Assembly (NCBI GenBank): GCA_947561585.1
Contig: CANNZV010000842.1
Span: 147,981-211,980 of the forward strand
Source: Caprella mutica
Lineage: Eukaryota; Arthropoda; Malacostraca; Amphipoda; Caprellidae
Direction: 5' to 3'
DNA: 64,000 nt
Shown here piece by piece: positions 1 to 9,597 of the stretch. The position numbers and the translations under genes were made by a program. The notes beneath the pieces are model-generated. The model had not been told where the DNA came from. It saw only the letters and a list, made by a program, of their open reading frames with translations, and did no database searches. Each line of letters begins with the position of its first letter. The stretch's first letter is position 1.

Positions 1-1141
1 TTATGAGCGGTATATCATCATTTTTTTTGGGTTGAATTAGATATGTTAAGGTATTTCCCAAACAACTAGTTTAAAAATTAATGATACTTATTATAGCTAA
101 GTGATACAAATGATACAATAAGGCTTAGTGATTCATTATGATATATGTACTAGCTAAGTGATACAATTGATAAAATAAGGCTAAGTAATTCATTAGTAAT
201 CCACACTTACTCTCGCTTCACTTATAAAACCCGTGACACAGTTTGTTCTTTTCGATTCTTCGATGGCCTGAAAAAAATAGGATTTTTTATTGATAGTTCA
301 GGGAAAGAAAATCAAAGAACTATAAGTTACGCATGGTAATGGAGAAAGAAATATAATATAACTGTATGGAAGAATTATTTAGATACAGCTTCCAAGAAAT
401 TAATATCCCGAAAAAATGAAAAGTAGAGGAGAAATGTATTTATCTCTATTATTTTATGGACATTTTTACTATTATTATAACGTGAGAGAAGCTAATAAAG
501 GATGAAGAGAATTTCCCAAAATTTACCGTCCCATTATCAGAAATAACATTTGGACCGTTGCCAAATAGCATCTCTACTTCAGAGAACCTGCCACCAAATT
601 GGTTACCTTCCAAATAATCAATTCTTCTTCCTTTTCTCTCTCAGAAAGTAAAGGGCAAATGAACATCTCCATTACTATATAAACATGTCAAGGTAATAGG
701 CAATGGATTAGGAGAAAGGGAGACCAAGAATTTAGTATAGGGAAAAATGATGACTCCAACTGAATTTCAGGCTATTTGGAGTAAAATATATTTCTAGAAA
801 ATTGAATTTATTGTTTGGAATCAGAGAATTTATTGAAGAATTTTACTGCTATGGAATTTAAAATCTTGATGAAAAGGATCACTTTTATTCTACATCTAGA
901 TAACTTTATCTCAACTATTCTTTTGTAGGCCATTGTATACATGTACCAGAATGAAACTATTTTGATGATCGTAATCCTTCATCGCGAAAGAAGAGTCATC
1001 CATTGAATTATAATATTTTTATCTCTCAATATTGATCAACATCAAAATGAATTATCGGTCAAATTACCTATTTTCGAACATCAAAATTACTCGCTAGATT
1101 TTGATAATAAATATCCTAAATCAAGTATTTTTTTCAAATTT
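1..1141. other. AT-rich stretch without a recognised gene
   Basis: No open frame with splice signals or a recognisable protein motif was seen on either strand. Two imperfect copies of a block containing gctaagtgatacaa lie at about 98-140 and 151-195. If the amidase exon at 1,415-1,628 belongs to a working gene, its next intron would run through here and its later exons would lie beyond the left edge. Confidence 0.4.
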
Positions 1142-1290
1142 ATTCCATATATTAGAAGGATACCCAGGCAAAAAGAATTTAGTCCTGGGATATTAAGGGA
1201 ATATTCAATTATTAAATAATTCTTCTTGCCTAGGATATAAATTTATCCCAGGGATATTGAGTGAATATCCAAGGGTTAAATTCTTCTTGT
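1142..1290. repeat. Short inverted repeat, related to a copy in an SAE1 intron
   Basis: The block contains tttagtcctgggatattaag near 1,168 and a near-complementary tatcccagggatattg further on. The same theme (tttagtcctgggacattaag, then cccttaatatcccaggaata) recurs at about 61,487-61,548 in the last SAE1 intron. Two dispersed copies with internal complementarity suggest a small palindromic MITE. No terminal duplication could be fixed. Confidence 0.45.
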
Positions 1291-1414
1291 ATATCTCAAA
1301 GTGAGTCTTAATGACTAGTTAATTCACTTCTTCTTTCCCAATCGTACTTAATTGGTTAAAAGACCAATAGAAAATCTTTGACTGGAAAAGAATCCGCCTC
1401 CAGTTCTCACCCAC

Positions 1415-1628
1415 CTTAGCCTGAAAAGCCTCCAAGACTGACACGGAGGAGACCGACCCCTCCCGGAGTTTGTTAAGCAGTTGCAGAGGAGCTAAGTTGA
1501 GGAGACAGCAGCGCTCCTCCGTCAAGAGGAGCTTCTCCTCTCCTGAAGCTATAAGAGTGTCCTCCAGAGCCTGGCGAGCTGTCAGGAACTTCTGACACTC
1601 GTTTCTATTCTCCTCTGACATTTTCAAT
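1415..1628 (-). CDS. FAAH-like amidase, N-terminal-region exon (partial gene)
   Basis: This exon encodes 71 complete codons and is richer in G+C than its surroundings. On the minus strand it is bounded by a good acceptor (TTGTTCCTACAG before 1,628) and a donor (AAG then GTGGGTGAG at 1,414-1,406). Its second half reads LLNLAPLQLLNKLREGSVSS and then SVSVLEAFQAK. This resembles the segment just before the amidase-signature domain of fatty-acid amide hydrolase 1, where a Leu-rich helix, a K-L-x-x-G step and an S-x-x-V-L helix occur. FAAH-type enzymes are serine hydrolases with a Ser-Ser-Lys triad that cleave fatty-acid amides; none of the catalytic part lies in the window. The first in-frame Met (GAAAATGTC, codon at 1,620) could be the start if the upstream exon is untranslated. 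It does not join in phase to the exon at 2,146-2,287. It could also be a lone fragment. Confidence 0.5.
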
Positions 1629-1690
1629 CTGTAGGAACAAATTAACAGTTAAATGAATTGATGGTAAATAAGGTAAAGGATCTAGAGTAA

Positions 1691-1885
1691 GTTAGGAAAT
1701 ATCGGTCGGTTTCACATCTTCGGTGGTATATAAAAAATTATATGATAATAATTATTTAAATTTTATGTTAATTGGTATCCATGATACCTACAAGTATCAT
1801 TGATACCAATTAACATAGAATAATAACTATTATATCGTTTTTTTTTCTTATATGACCGAAGATGTGAAACCGATAATTCCCTAAC
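1691..1885. mobile_element. Hairpin-forming MITE, tggtatccatgatacc family
   Basis: About 195 bp with inverted termini: gttaggaaatatcggtcggt on the left and, in reverse complement of the right end, gttagggaattatcggtttc. The inner part also folds on itself, with attggtatccatgatacc on one side and gtatcattgataccaatt on the other. Related elements lie at 4,660-4,830, 7,496-7,707 and 52,682-52,875. No transposase is encoded. Confidence 0.65.
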
Positions 1886-2145
1886 CATAACTAAAATTTT
1901 GAAAAAAATTACGTAGTTCATATCGGGTAAAGGGTCATTCTACCACTTAGAAAATGTTAGATAGTTCCCTTACCATATTTACTATTCATTTGAAATTTCA
2001 TTAGTCTGCTAAGTAACAATGACGTTAAATTTTCAATTAACAAACAACCTACTTTATCAGAAATGTAATAAGGTACGTAATCATATATAGGATACTCTCA
2101 GTAGTCGGACAGTGGGTGTTAGCATAGATCATGAGCTAATCTGAC

Positions 2146-2287
2146 CTTAATAAACATGCCTTTATTGGCTATAAGTAGCAATCCGCACCCTACTTCCCGG
2201 AGCACTTCAAAGGTTTTATTTACTTTCCGCTCTATTGACTCTGATGTCAATAAGGTGCCTTCCATGCCTTCAGAGTCTAATATAAAC
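2146..2287 (-). CDS. Candidate exon 2 of an unrecognised gene
   Basis: The open frame reads FILDSEGMEGTLLTSESIER followed by KVNKTFEVLREVGCGLLLIA and NKGMFIK. It is bounded by an acceptor after TTTTCTGCGAG and a weaker donor, AAG then GTCAGA. Its first base completes the Gln codon left open by the exon at 9,488-9,597, so the two join in frame. Residue composition (acidic start, amphipathic middle, hydrophobic GLLLIA) looks coding, but I do not recognise the family. The end is phase 0, whereas the amidase exon at 1,415-1,628 needs phase 2, so a direct splice to that exon would hit a stop. The intron between the two candidate exons would be about 7.2 kb and full of repeats. Confidence 0.4.
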
Positions 2288-2331
2288 CTCGCAGAAAACA
2301 AAATACAATAAGGGACTCCATGAAAATACAC

Positions 2332-3290
2332 TAGAGCAATTCAATGCTTTTTCTTTGGTTATTTTGATGGTAATTTTCGGAATTGCAGCTGGTAGAAACA
2401 TCTTAGATGTTAAATTAGGTACTCATTTTGACAGATATTAGCAAATAATGATATTGAAACAATTGAGTTTAGATATTAATGGCACTGAAATAAAACAGAG
2501 ATTGAAAAATTCTATATCCTTTTTATTGTATTAAATTATTACCATTTTTGTGCAGGAAATCATAAAGAAAATGAGCAATAATTGAAAATGACTGAATCGC
2601 CTAGGAGACGTATATAGTGAAGGCGCTGTCTCATTGCATTGGCTATCATTGTTCACATTAAGAGTATAGCAACATTCTATTGAAAATATATCTCGTTATG
2701 ATGGTGTATAAATTGAAGTCATCCACAGTATGAACAACTTTAGCTGAAACATCATAAATTTATCCATGATTATCTAAATTATTTTCTTAACTTTCACTAA
2801 TTATTTATAATTAGTGTACTTTCAAGTTAAAACTTTTACTGAATTCTAATAAAAATTATTTTTCTAATACTATATTTTATAGATAGAATACATACAAAAA
2901 TTAAAAAAATATGGTAATTTAAATATCATATCAATATATTATAGTGCGTATCATGGTTACATTCTTCATGTTTAATACACGTCGTATAAAAGCGGACACC
3001 AAAATATAAACTAGAACGGGTACTCGGTAGAGCGCATATCTTCGCCGCCGCTTATAAATGACCTTGACCATGATAAGCATTGAGTAATAAATGACCTTGA
3101 CCTTAACCTTTAACCAAGTGGTGAGTCAGTGGCCAAAATAATATCACGTCTTGCGGGACGCTAATATCCTTATTTTAGGGTCACGTGACTGCCAATCTAG
3201 CGTCAGTGTAATGGAAAAATGATATAACTAAAACAAAATTGAATAGAGAAATGATATAAATGAAACAAAATAAGGTTTTATACCGTCTTC
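2332..3290. other. Non-coding stretch with dispersed-repeat fragments
   Basis: No gene was recognised. From about 3,019 a block with gagcgcatatcttcgccgcc is shared with 19,507-19,560, so at least this part is a dispersed repeat. A motif near 2,097 (gtagtcggacagtgggtgtt) recurs as gtagtcggaaagtgggtgtt near 9,745, and in weaker form near 30,189. Confidence 0.45.
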
Positions 3291-3975
3291 CTAAAGCCCC
3301 GTCCAGACGGTCAAATTTTTCAGAGAAGTGACAAACTTAATGACAAACTAAATGACGATAACTTCCTAGCGTCAGCAAACCGTCAAACTTTTCATCAGTT
3401 TTTCTATTCCAACATGTTGGATATCGTCATCAAAAAGTTTGTCAAACTATTTGCTGACGATAAAGTTTGTAGTACACACTGACTTTCCGGTAATAATATT
3501 TTTTTATTTGCGCGTCATTTGAGTTTATTACAGCTAGGTACACCTACAAAAACCTCAATTTTTTCAAACTTAGTATCTATCTAGTTACAATGGCTGACGA
3601 CAGACTCTTTAATACTTGGTTGTATTAGAATTTATTAGATCTAAGTTATAGGTAGGCTACGTTGTGAATTGTTTTTTATGATCTATTTTTGACTATACTT
3701 TTAAAGACGAATCTTGTCATTAAAAAAAATTATTTTTCTGGTTTCTTACTGTTCTAAATTTTAAAAATATACATACCAAGTTAGGTATATAATTTTTATT
3801 TTCACGATATATAACATTAATTTTGACGAAACTGACGCCAGTGAACCTCAAACTTTTGGCGAGAAAATTTGACCGTGTAGACACTCCTTGAAAACTGATG
3901 ATAAGTTTGTCATTTAGTTTGTCATTAAGTTTGTCACTTCTCTGGAAAAAAATGACCGTGTGGACGGGGCTTTAG
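3291..3975. mobile_element. 685-bp inverted-repeat DNA element
   Basis: The ends are complementary: ctaaagccccgtccagacgg on the left and, in reverse complement of the right, ctaaagccccgtccacacgg. The match continues inward for about 80 bp through repeats of gacaaacttaatgacaaact. The four bases CTTC precede the left end and follow the right end, a possible target duplication. Internal direct and inverted copies of agtttgtca make the termini a strong foldback. There is no coding capacity, so this is a non-autonomous element. Superfamily not assigned. Confidence 0.75.
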
Positions 3976-4240
3976 CTTCCTGCAATCACTGCAACACTTC
4001 CTCTCTCTATAGGGTAGTTTATCTTAACTCTATGCCTTCAACCCGTTCTCTCCCAAAATCTAATAAACTGGTTCCTGGATATAATGACCAATCTTCTTAC
4101 CAAATTTCAGGCAATTTGGTTAAATACATTTTGAGTAATGCAAATAACAAGATAACAAATAAATAAATGCCGCATAAAATATTACCTTCCTCATTCTGCA
4201 AAGGTAACAACCGACAGGTATTATTAAGATAGATAACTTC
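3976..4240. repeat. Dispersed repeat, related to 19,597-19,765
   Basis: The segment with aactggttcctggatataat, ccaaatttcaggcaatttgg and a run through attctgcaaaggtaac matches the order of similar words at about 19,590-19,720 (gaggttcctggataatcacc, ccaaatttcaggctatttgg, aatctgcgaagttaac). It is a second copy of one dispersed sequence, here adjoining the element at 3,291-3,975. Confidence 0.5.
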
Positions 4241-4659
4241 ATTTCCATCGCAATATTGTTGAAAAGAAACAAATAAATGATATTAGCTACGGTAGACCGG
4301 GAAAATATTTAAAGTTTCCATAAGAAGATGAACTCTGAGAAGAAACTTCCTAAAGTTTCTTCAACTGATACTGAGAAACAGAAACTAATTTGGAGAAACT
4401 TGTCCTATCTTGTGTATAGAAATGCTGGTCTTTGAACTTTCAGAACTGTTGTAATTTGTTGAGAAAGTTCTCAGGGTACAATTATTATTATACATAGTTC
4501 AACTGAGGAGAAAAATACAGATATGTGTATATAATTTTTAATTCGGAGAAGAATTATATTGTGTTGGAAATTATTATTTGAGATATTCAAAAGGAACAGG
4601 GTTTATGATATTTTTTTGGGTTCACTTAATTATATTAATTGATTATTATTATAATACGG

Positions 4660-4830
4660 AAGAAAATTGTTCTCACTTTTTAAATTAAATGGTAAAAATA
4701 TTTTTTGTATTTTTCGTTGTATCCATGATGCTATATAGCAGGTATCATGGATACGAATTAAAATATAAGTTAAATGATAATAATTATATACTTTTTGGTA
4801 CAAAAATGATAATAGAGCCCTATATAGTTT
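4660..4830. mobile_element. Hairpin MITE remnant, tggtatccatgatacc family
   Basis: The centre, about 4,716-4,756, is a dyad with ttgtatccatgatgc on one side and gcaggtatcatggatac on the other around tatata. The flanking aagttaaatgataataatta also occurs in the family copy at 52,682-52,875. The termini are worn. Confidence 0.5.
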
Positions 4831-4925
4831 TTACTATTCCGTAAGTTAGCAAACGGTAAATTCAGCTTATAAATAATTAATTAGGCATCTACCTCCAAAA
4901 TATCATAATATCATTATAATTTAAA

Positions 4926-5987
4926 TATACAGGGTGACCCACCAAAAAAGTACGTGTACACAACTTTAAATTCGTATATTTTATCGAATACTGAAGGTAC
5001 ATTTTTCTTTCAAGAATCATTTTGTTAATTAAACTCTTTTTCATCCACAGTTAAATTTTTATAATTTTTTATTTATTTTTGTGAATAAAACGACAAATTA
5101 ATTGATGGGTAAGATTAAAGAATAAACTTACAATGAAGTAAGTTTAAACATTTAAAAATATCTTTATTAGACAAAATCCCTATTAATAAAAACAGATTTA
5201 TTTCTAGGTTTTAAGAATATTCATATAACTATTCCTTTTATAAAATATTGACAATCTGGAGAAAATTGTTTAAGTACAAAAAAAAGGCAAGGGTCGTTCA
5301 GGTCGCAAGAAGACAGTGCGATCTGAAGACAAAATCAATTTTGTTCAGCAAATTTAAACTTGTGCCTTCATTTTTGTTCTTAAACACTTTTCTCCAGATT
5401 GTCAATATTTTATAAAAGGAATAGTTACATGAATACTCTTAACACGCTGACCGCGATTGCTGATCCAGCATGTTTGCTTTACTGGCGGTAGGTTTAAACA
5501 TGTATTTCATTAATTCCGATTATGGTTGTAAATAACCACATTTTTCTTGATGTATATTCATTTAAGTTATTCACCTTCTTGTCACAGTACACCATTCCTT
5601 AAAATTTCTAATGTAAACTGATATACATTTAATTAAAGAAATTTAAATTTTGATGCGTGTACCATATATGTGCACATCGCCGGTAGGGAAAGTTCTCCGT
5701 GTACATATACATCGCAGTCAACGTGCTGACCTAGAAATAGATATGTTTTTATTAATGGGGATTTTGTCTAATAAAGATCGATATTTTTATAAGGATTTTA
5801 TTTTCAGTTCACCCATCAATTAAGTCGTTATTTTATTCACAAAAATAAATAAAAATTTATAAAAATTTAACTGTGGTTAGAGAAGGGTTCAACTAACAGT
5901 GACACTTGAAAGAAAACTGTACCTTCATTATTTGTTGAAATATACGAATTCAAAGGTGGGTACACTTTTTGTGGGTCACCCTGTATA
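4926..5987. mobile_element. About 1.06-kb foldback element with CAGGGTGACC termini
   Basis: It starts tatacagggtgacccacc and ends gtgggtcaccctgtata, so it is flanked by TATA and has long inverted arms. The left arm (outer part about 4,930-5,270) is complementary to the right arm. The right arm is split by an inserted element at 5,439-5,730. Arm words include gacaaaatccctattaataa and its complement ttattaatggggattttgtc. The same termini bound a short element at 59,681-59,890, so the family is active or was dispersed. There is no coding capacity. TA-rich flanks suggest a Tc1/mariner-type origin; this is inference. Confidence 0.75.
5439..5730. mobile_element. TTAA-type element nested in the foldback element
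   Basis: Comparing the two arms of the surrounding foldback shows extra sequence here. The arm reads gaatactcttaa, then this insert, then cctagaaatag. The insert begins cacgctgaccgcgattgc and ends gcagtcaacgtgctga, giving inverted termini of about 13 bp next to TTAA. TTAA targeting is typical of piggyBac-like elements, but the right-hand TTAA is not preserved, so the assignment is tentative. Confidence 0.55.
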
Positions 5988-6494
5988 AAAGCTGAAAATA
6001 TTAATTATATTCAAATTTCTCCATAATATATTATGTACGCTATTTTTATTATTTATTCCTTTCCTAATTAATAAGATAAATAGAAAAATAAATTAATTTA
6101 GTTTTTCTTTCCGAGTAATAATGATAGTCATATTTAATTAATATTATTATTTATTCAACGATCCTGCTTGAAATTATGTATATATATAATTATGTAAGAA
6201 TAAATTCACTATAATGTATAAAAAAACTCACTATAAGGTATGAATAATTTCACTATGAATTGTATGAATATATTTTATATAATGTATGAATAAATTCACT
6301 ATGAATAGTATAAATAAATTCTATTTAATGTATGATTAAATTCACTATGAATTTAACCCGTTTTAATAAACAGTGCAATCTAATTTATAATTTACGGTTT
6401 GAGCAACACTATAAATACTTAATTATTCCTGAATTATTTAGAGCTTTGTTCATTTGCTTCTGCTATATACATCCATTTACACTTAATTAATCGA

Positions 6495-6605
6495 TTTAAA
6501 ATGGGCTTCGGCACCAAAGGCCATATCGCTGACTTCGATAGGAAATTAAATACAAGGGACTCGAAGAAGCAGTCCGAAAAAAAAATAGTTCCATGAACAA
6601 AGTTT
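6495..6605. repeat. Dispersed repeat copy A (gaagcag family)
   Basis: The words gaaattaaatacaagggact and gaagaagcagtccg followed by gttccatgaacaaagt recur in the same order at 36,543-36,605, 40,374-40,435 and 48,265-48,330. Longer copies also carry an upstream gtctgcttc that is complementary to gaagcagac. It is short, dispersed and without a long frame. A SINE-like or MITE origin cannot be decided. Confidence 0.5.
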
Positions 6606-6910
6606 TTAGATGATTGTATCTCTCCTCCTAAATTATTAGTTTATCACATAATCATAAATAGAGATAATGTAATTGAACCATAGATTGCCAATGGGGTATA
6701 TGACACATCACCGTTCGAATCATTTCATCTGACTAAACATCGCGCAAAAACAAAGAAATTCAATTACCTGAAAACGCTATCTCTCTCTTCGCTCTGGGCA
6801 CTGAAACGCGGAACAAATGACGACACGAACAAAACTAGGACCTGATATCGTCGGTATTGTTTTCTTGGTATTGAAGTGTTGGTATTGGAAATACGTATTG
6901 AATTCGAGCT

Positions 6911-7190
6911 ACGGGATCGAAAGGCGGTAATGAAGATACGGTATTGAAAAGTGGTTACGGAAATACGGTACTGAAAAGCCGTAACGAAAATACGGTATTG
7001 AAAAGCGGTAATGAAAATACGGTATTGAAAAGCGGTGATGAAAATACGGTATTGAAAAGCGGTTACGAAAATACGGTATTGAAAAGCGGTAATGAAAATA
7101 CGGTATTGAAAAGCGGTAATGAAAATACGGTATTGAAAAGCGGTAACCAAAATACGGCATTGAAAAGCGGTAATGAAAATACGGTATTTA
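6911..7190. repeat. Minisatellite, 27-bp unit, about 10 copies
   Basis: The unit contains aatacggtattgaaaagcgg. Because 27 is a multiple of three the array stays open in several frames; I treat those frames as by-products, since the encoded repeats have no start context or splice signals. Confidence 0.9.
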
Positions 7191-7495
7191 TATACAGTAT
7201 AAGTATGTAACTTATTATTACCAGTCAAATTCAGATCAAAAGGCTCATCTATCAGAGTATTTTATCATACATTAAAAATATCTAATTTACACAATTAGAA
7301 GAATATTATGAAAATATAATTTAATTCCCTCCTCGTAAATGACATCAGAATAATGACTCGTTTGCAACTCTTCAAATTATTATGAAACATTAAAAATTGA
7401 TAAAGAAATTCTAATTAGAATAATATTATTTTTTGTGACACAAATGCCAATTAGCAAACTAATAACTCTTTTCTCTTGATAATTATCAAATGTGA

Positions 7496-7707
7496 TGTAG
7501 GGGAAGTTATGAATTATTAGTCGGTTTTAGATCTTCGGTGAAATAAGAAAACACGATATTAATATTATAATTTAATTTTTATTGTTATCCATGATACCTG
7601 CAGGTAATGAATGACAATAAAAATAACGAATTAAATTGTTAAATTATAATTTTTTTCTAAAACGATCGAAAATGTGGAAATGTCCCATAATTCGTAACTT
7701 ACCCTAC
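7496..7707. mobile_element. Hairpin MITE, tggtatccatgatacc family
   Basis: Left end gtaggggaagttatgaatta and reverse complement of the right end gtagggtaagttacgaatta are nearly the same. Inside, agtcggttttagatcttcgg matches the subterminal part of the copy at 1,691-1,885. The centre reads gttatccatgatacctgcag. It directly precedes the minisatellite at 7,745. Confidence 0.7.
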
Positions 7708-7744
7708 CAATTTAACAGACATTAAATACTGTTACCTGTATTAT

Positions 7745-8471
7745 ATACTAATACCTAATACAAGTTAGATACTAATACCTAATACAAGTTAGATACTAAT
7801 ACCTAATACAAGTTAGATACTAATACCTAATACAGGTTAGATACTAATACCTAATACAAGTTAGATACTAATACCTAATACAAGTTAGATACTAATACCT
7901 AAAACAAGTTAGATACTAATACCTGATACAGGTTAGATACTAATACCTAATACAAGTTAGACACTAATACCTAATACAAGTTAGATACTAATACCTAATA
8001 CAAGTTAGATACTAATACCTAATACAGGTTAGATACTAATACCTAATACAGGTTAGATACTAATACCTAATACAAGTTAGACACTAATACCTAATACAGG
8101 TTAGATACTAATACCTAATACAAGTTAGACACTAATACCGAATACAGGTTAGATACTAATACCTAATACAAGTTAGATACTAGTACCTAATACAAGTTAG
8201 ATACTAATACCTAATACAAGTTAGATACTAATACCCAATACAGGTTAAATACTAATACCTAATACAAGTTAGATACTAATACCTAATACAGGTTAGATAC
8301 TAATACCTAATACAGGTTAGATACTAATACCTAATACAAGTTAGATACTAATACCTAATACAGGTTAGATACTAATACCTAATACAAGTTAGATACTAAT
8401 ACCTAATACAGGTTAGATACTAATACCTAATACAAGTTAGATACTAATACCTAATACAGGTTAAATACTAT
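7745..8471. repeat. Minisatellite, 24-bp unit, about 30 copies
   Basis: The unit contains actaatacctaatacaagtt; a second common form has caggtt. The two forms are intermixed, with scattered single changes, so the array has undergone several rounds of local duplication. Confidence 0.95.
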
Positions 8472-8472
8472 T

Positions 8473-8876
8473 AATACAGTTGAACTCCTCTATAATGAAC
8501 TCCTATATAGTGAATCATCCTTATTAGTAGACTCCTGTATAACGAACAAACCTCAGTAGTGAGCATTTTAGTTTAGTCTTCCACAAATTGCTATGAGTTT
8601 TCTATGAATCTCTATACAGTATAATAAGTTTTATTTCGAAAAAGAGAAGATCTACCAGTAAAAAAAATTAAGTCATGTGTAGTGAGGTATCCCGATTTTT
8701 AGTGTCCTGAGAAATGAAATACTCTGTATAATGAATTTATTTCAAAATGAAATAAAATATTTCGTGCAGTCATTCATGAAATGTCCAGTTTTCTATACAA
8801 CTTTCCAATCCTCTATAGTGAAGTACATTCTATGTATATAGTGAACCAGTTGAAGTTCACTATAGAGAAACTCTAG
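8473..8876. mobile_element. Pogo/Tigger-like non-autonomous element (tentative)
   Basis: It begins acagttgaactcctctataa and ends with caactttccaatcctctata, then gttcactatagagaaactct, giving imperfect inverted termini rich in ctctatagtgaac words. Such termini are seen in pogo/Tigger-type elements. Related fragments lie at 33,757-33,840 and 43,836-44,043. No transposase frame is present. Confidence 0.45.
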
Positions 8877-9273
8877 CGATTAAATACTCATGCCTAGCTA
8901 TTACCAGTTCATGCTACCATTGAATCAAACTGCCTAACTTCACTTTAGTTTGCAATAGATAACAAGTCTCTAAATTACACTTTGATGTCAACTATTATAT
9001 CCATTGATCGTATATTCAAAACAGAAACATACAACAACAAAATTAACTATGGTGATTAACTAAATATTTTCCTATAAATTGAAATTGAAAACTATGTATA
9101 TATTGAATGTAAAACAAACATTTCAACTTATTCCAAGTCTAAAATTTGAAATTAGTTACAAAAGTATCATCTAACCATGACGAACATCCAATCGTAATTT
9201 GTCGATAACTTTTAATCACATTTCCGATAAAAAGAAATTCCGAGTTTATAGTATCTGAAATTAATAAATTTTA

Positions 9274-9421
9274 AAATATCAGCGTTGAAGATATTTTTAA
9301 GTTCAAGCTTTCGAATAGAAATATTATCGGTCGGTTTCACATCTTCGGTCAGATGTGAAACCGACCGATAATATTTCAATTCGAAAGCTTGAAACCTAAA
9401 ATACTTTCAACGCTGATATTT
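9274..9421. repeat. Near-perfect palindrome, 71-bp arms, 6-bp loop
   Basis: The left arm (9,274-9,344) and right arm (9,351-9,421) are complementary almost throughout. They meet at cacatct tcggtc agatgtg. The inner part (tatcggtcggtttcacatct) equals a terminal block of the hairpin MITE at 1,691-1,885. The outer part (ttcgaaagcttgaaacc) recurs singly at about 40,128-40,150. It lies 67 bp beyond the donor of the candidate exon at 9,488-9,597. Confidence 0.85.
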
Positions 9422-9487
9422 CATTCACCCTCTCTATTCCGACTTTATATTTTCTAAATGGTTGCCATTAATTCTTTTTATACTCAC

Positions 9488-9597
9488 TGATCTTTTCCCT
9501 CCTGTTCTATCAGGCCCATGTTCTTGAGAAATCCTTTCACGTTCACAAGGAAGTCATCGAAAGCTTTAGCGTAAGTCGCAGCAGCATATTTGGACAT
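9488..9597 (-). CDS. Candidate exon 1 of an unrecognised gene
   Basis: The minus strand opens with an ATG at 9,597 in the context AATAATAATG and encodes MSKYAAATYAKAFDDFLVNV then KGFLKNMGLIEQEGKD. It ends two bases into a Gln codon at a strong donor (CA then GTGAGTA). The start has an Ala-rich helix and no obvious signal peptide. The next candidate exon in phase is 2,146-2,287. A possible acceptor (CTGAAACAG) lies about 20 bp upstream of the ATG, so an untranslated first exon may exist. I do not recognise the product. Support is the start context, donor, phase match and coding-like composition, nothing more. Confidence 0.45.

Noticed and set aside
7735..8472. CRISPR-like regular repeats
   Set aside because: Units are contiguous without unique spacers, and the DNA is eukaryotic. 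The same holds for all arrays in the window.
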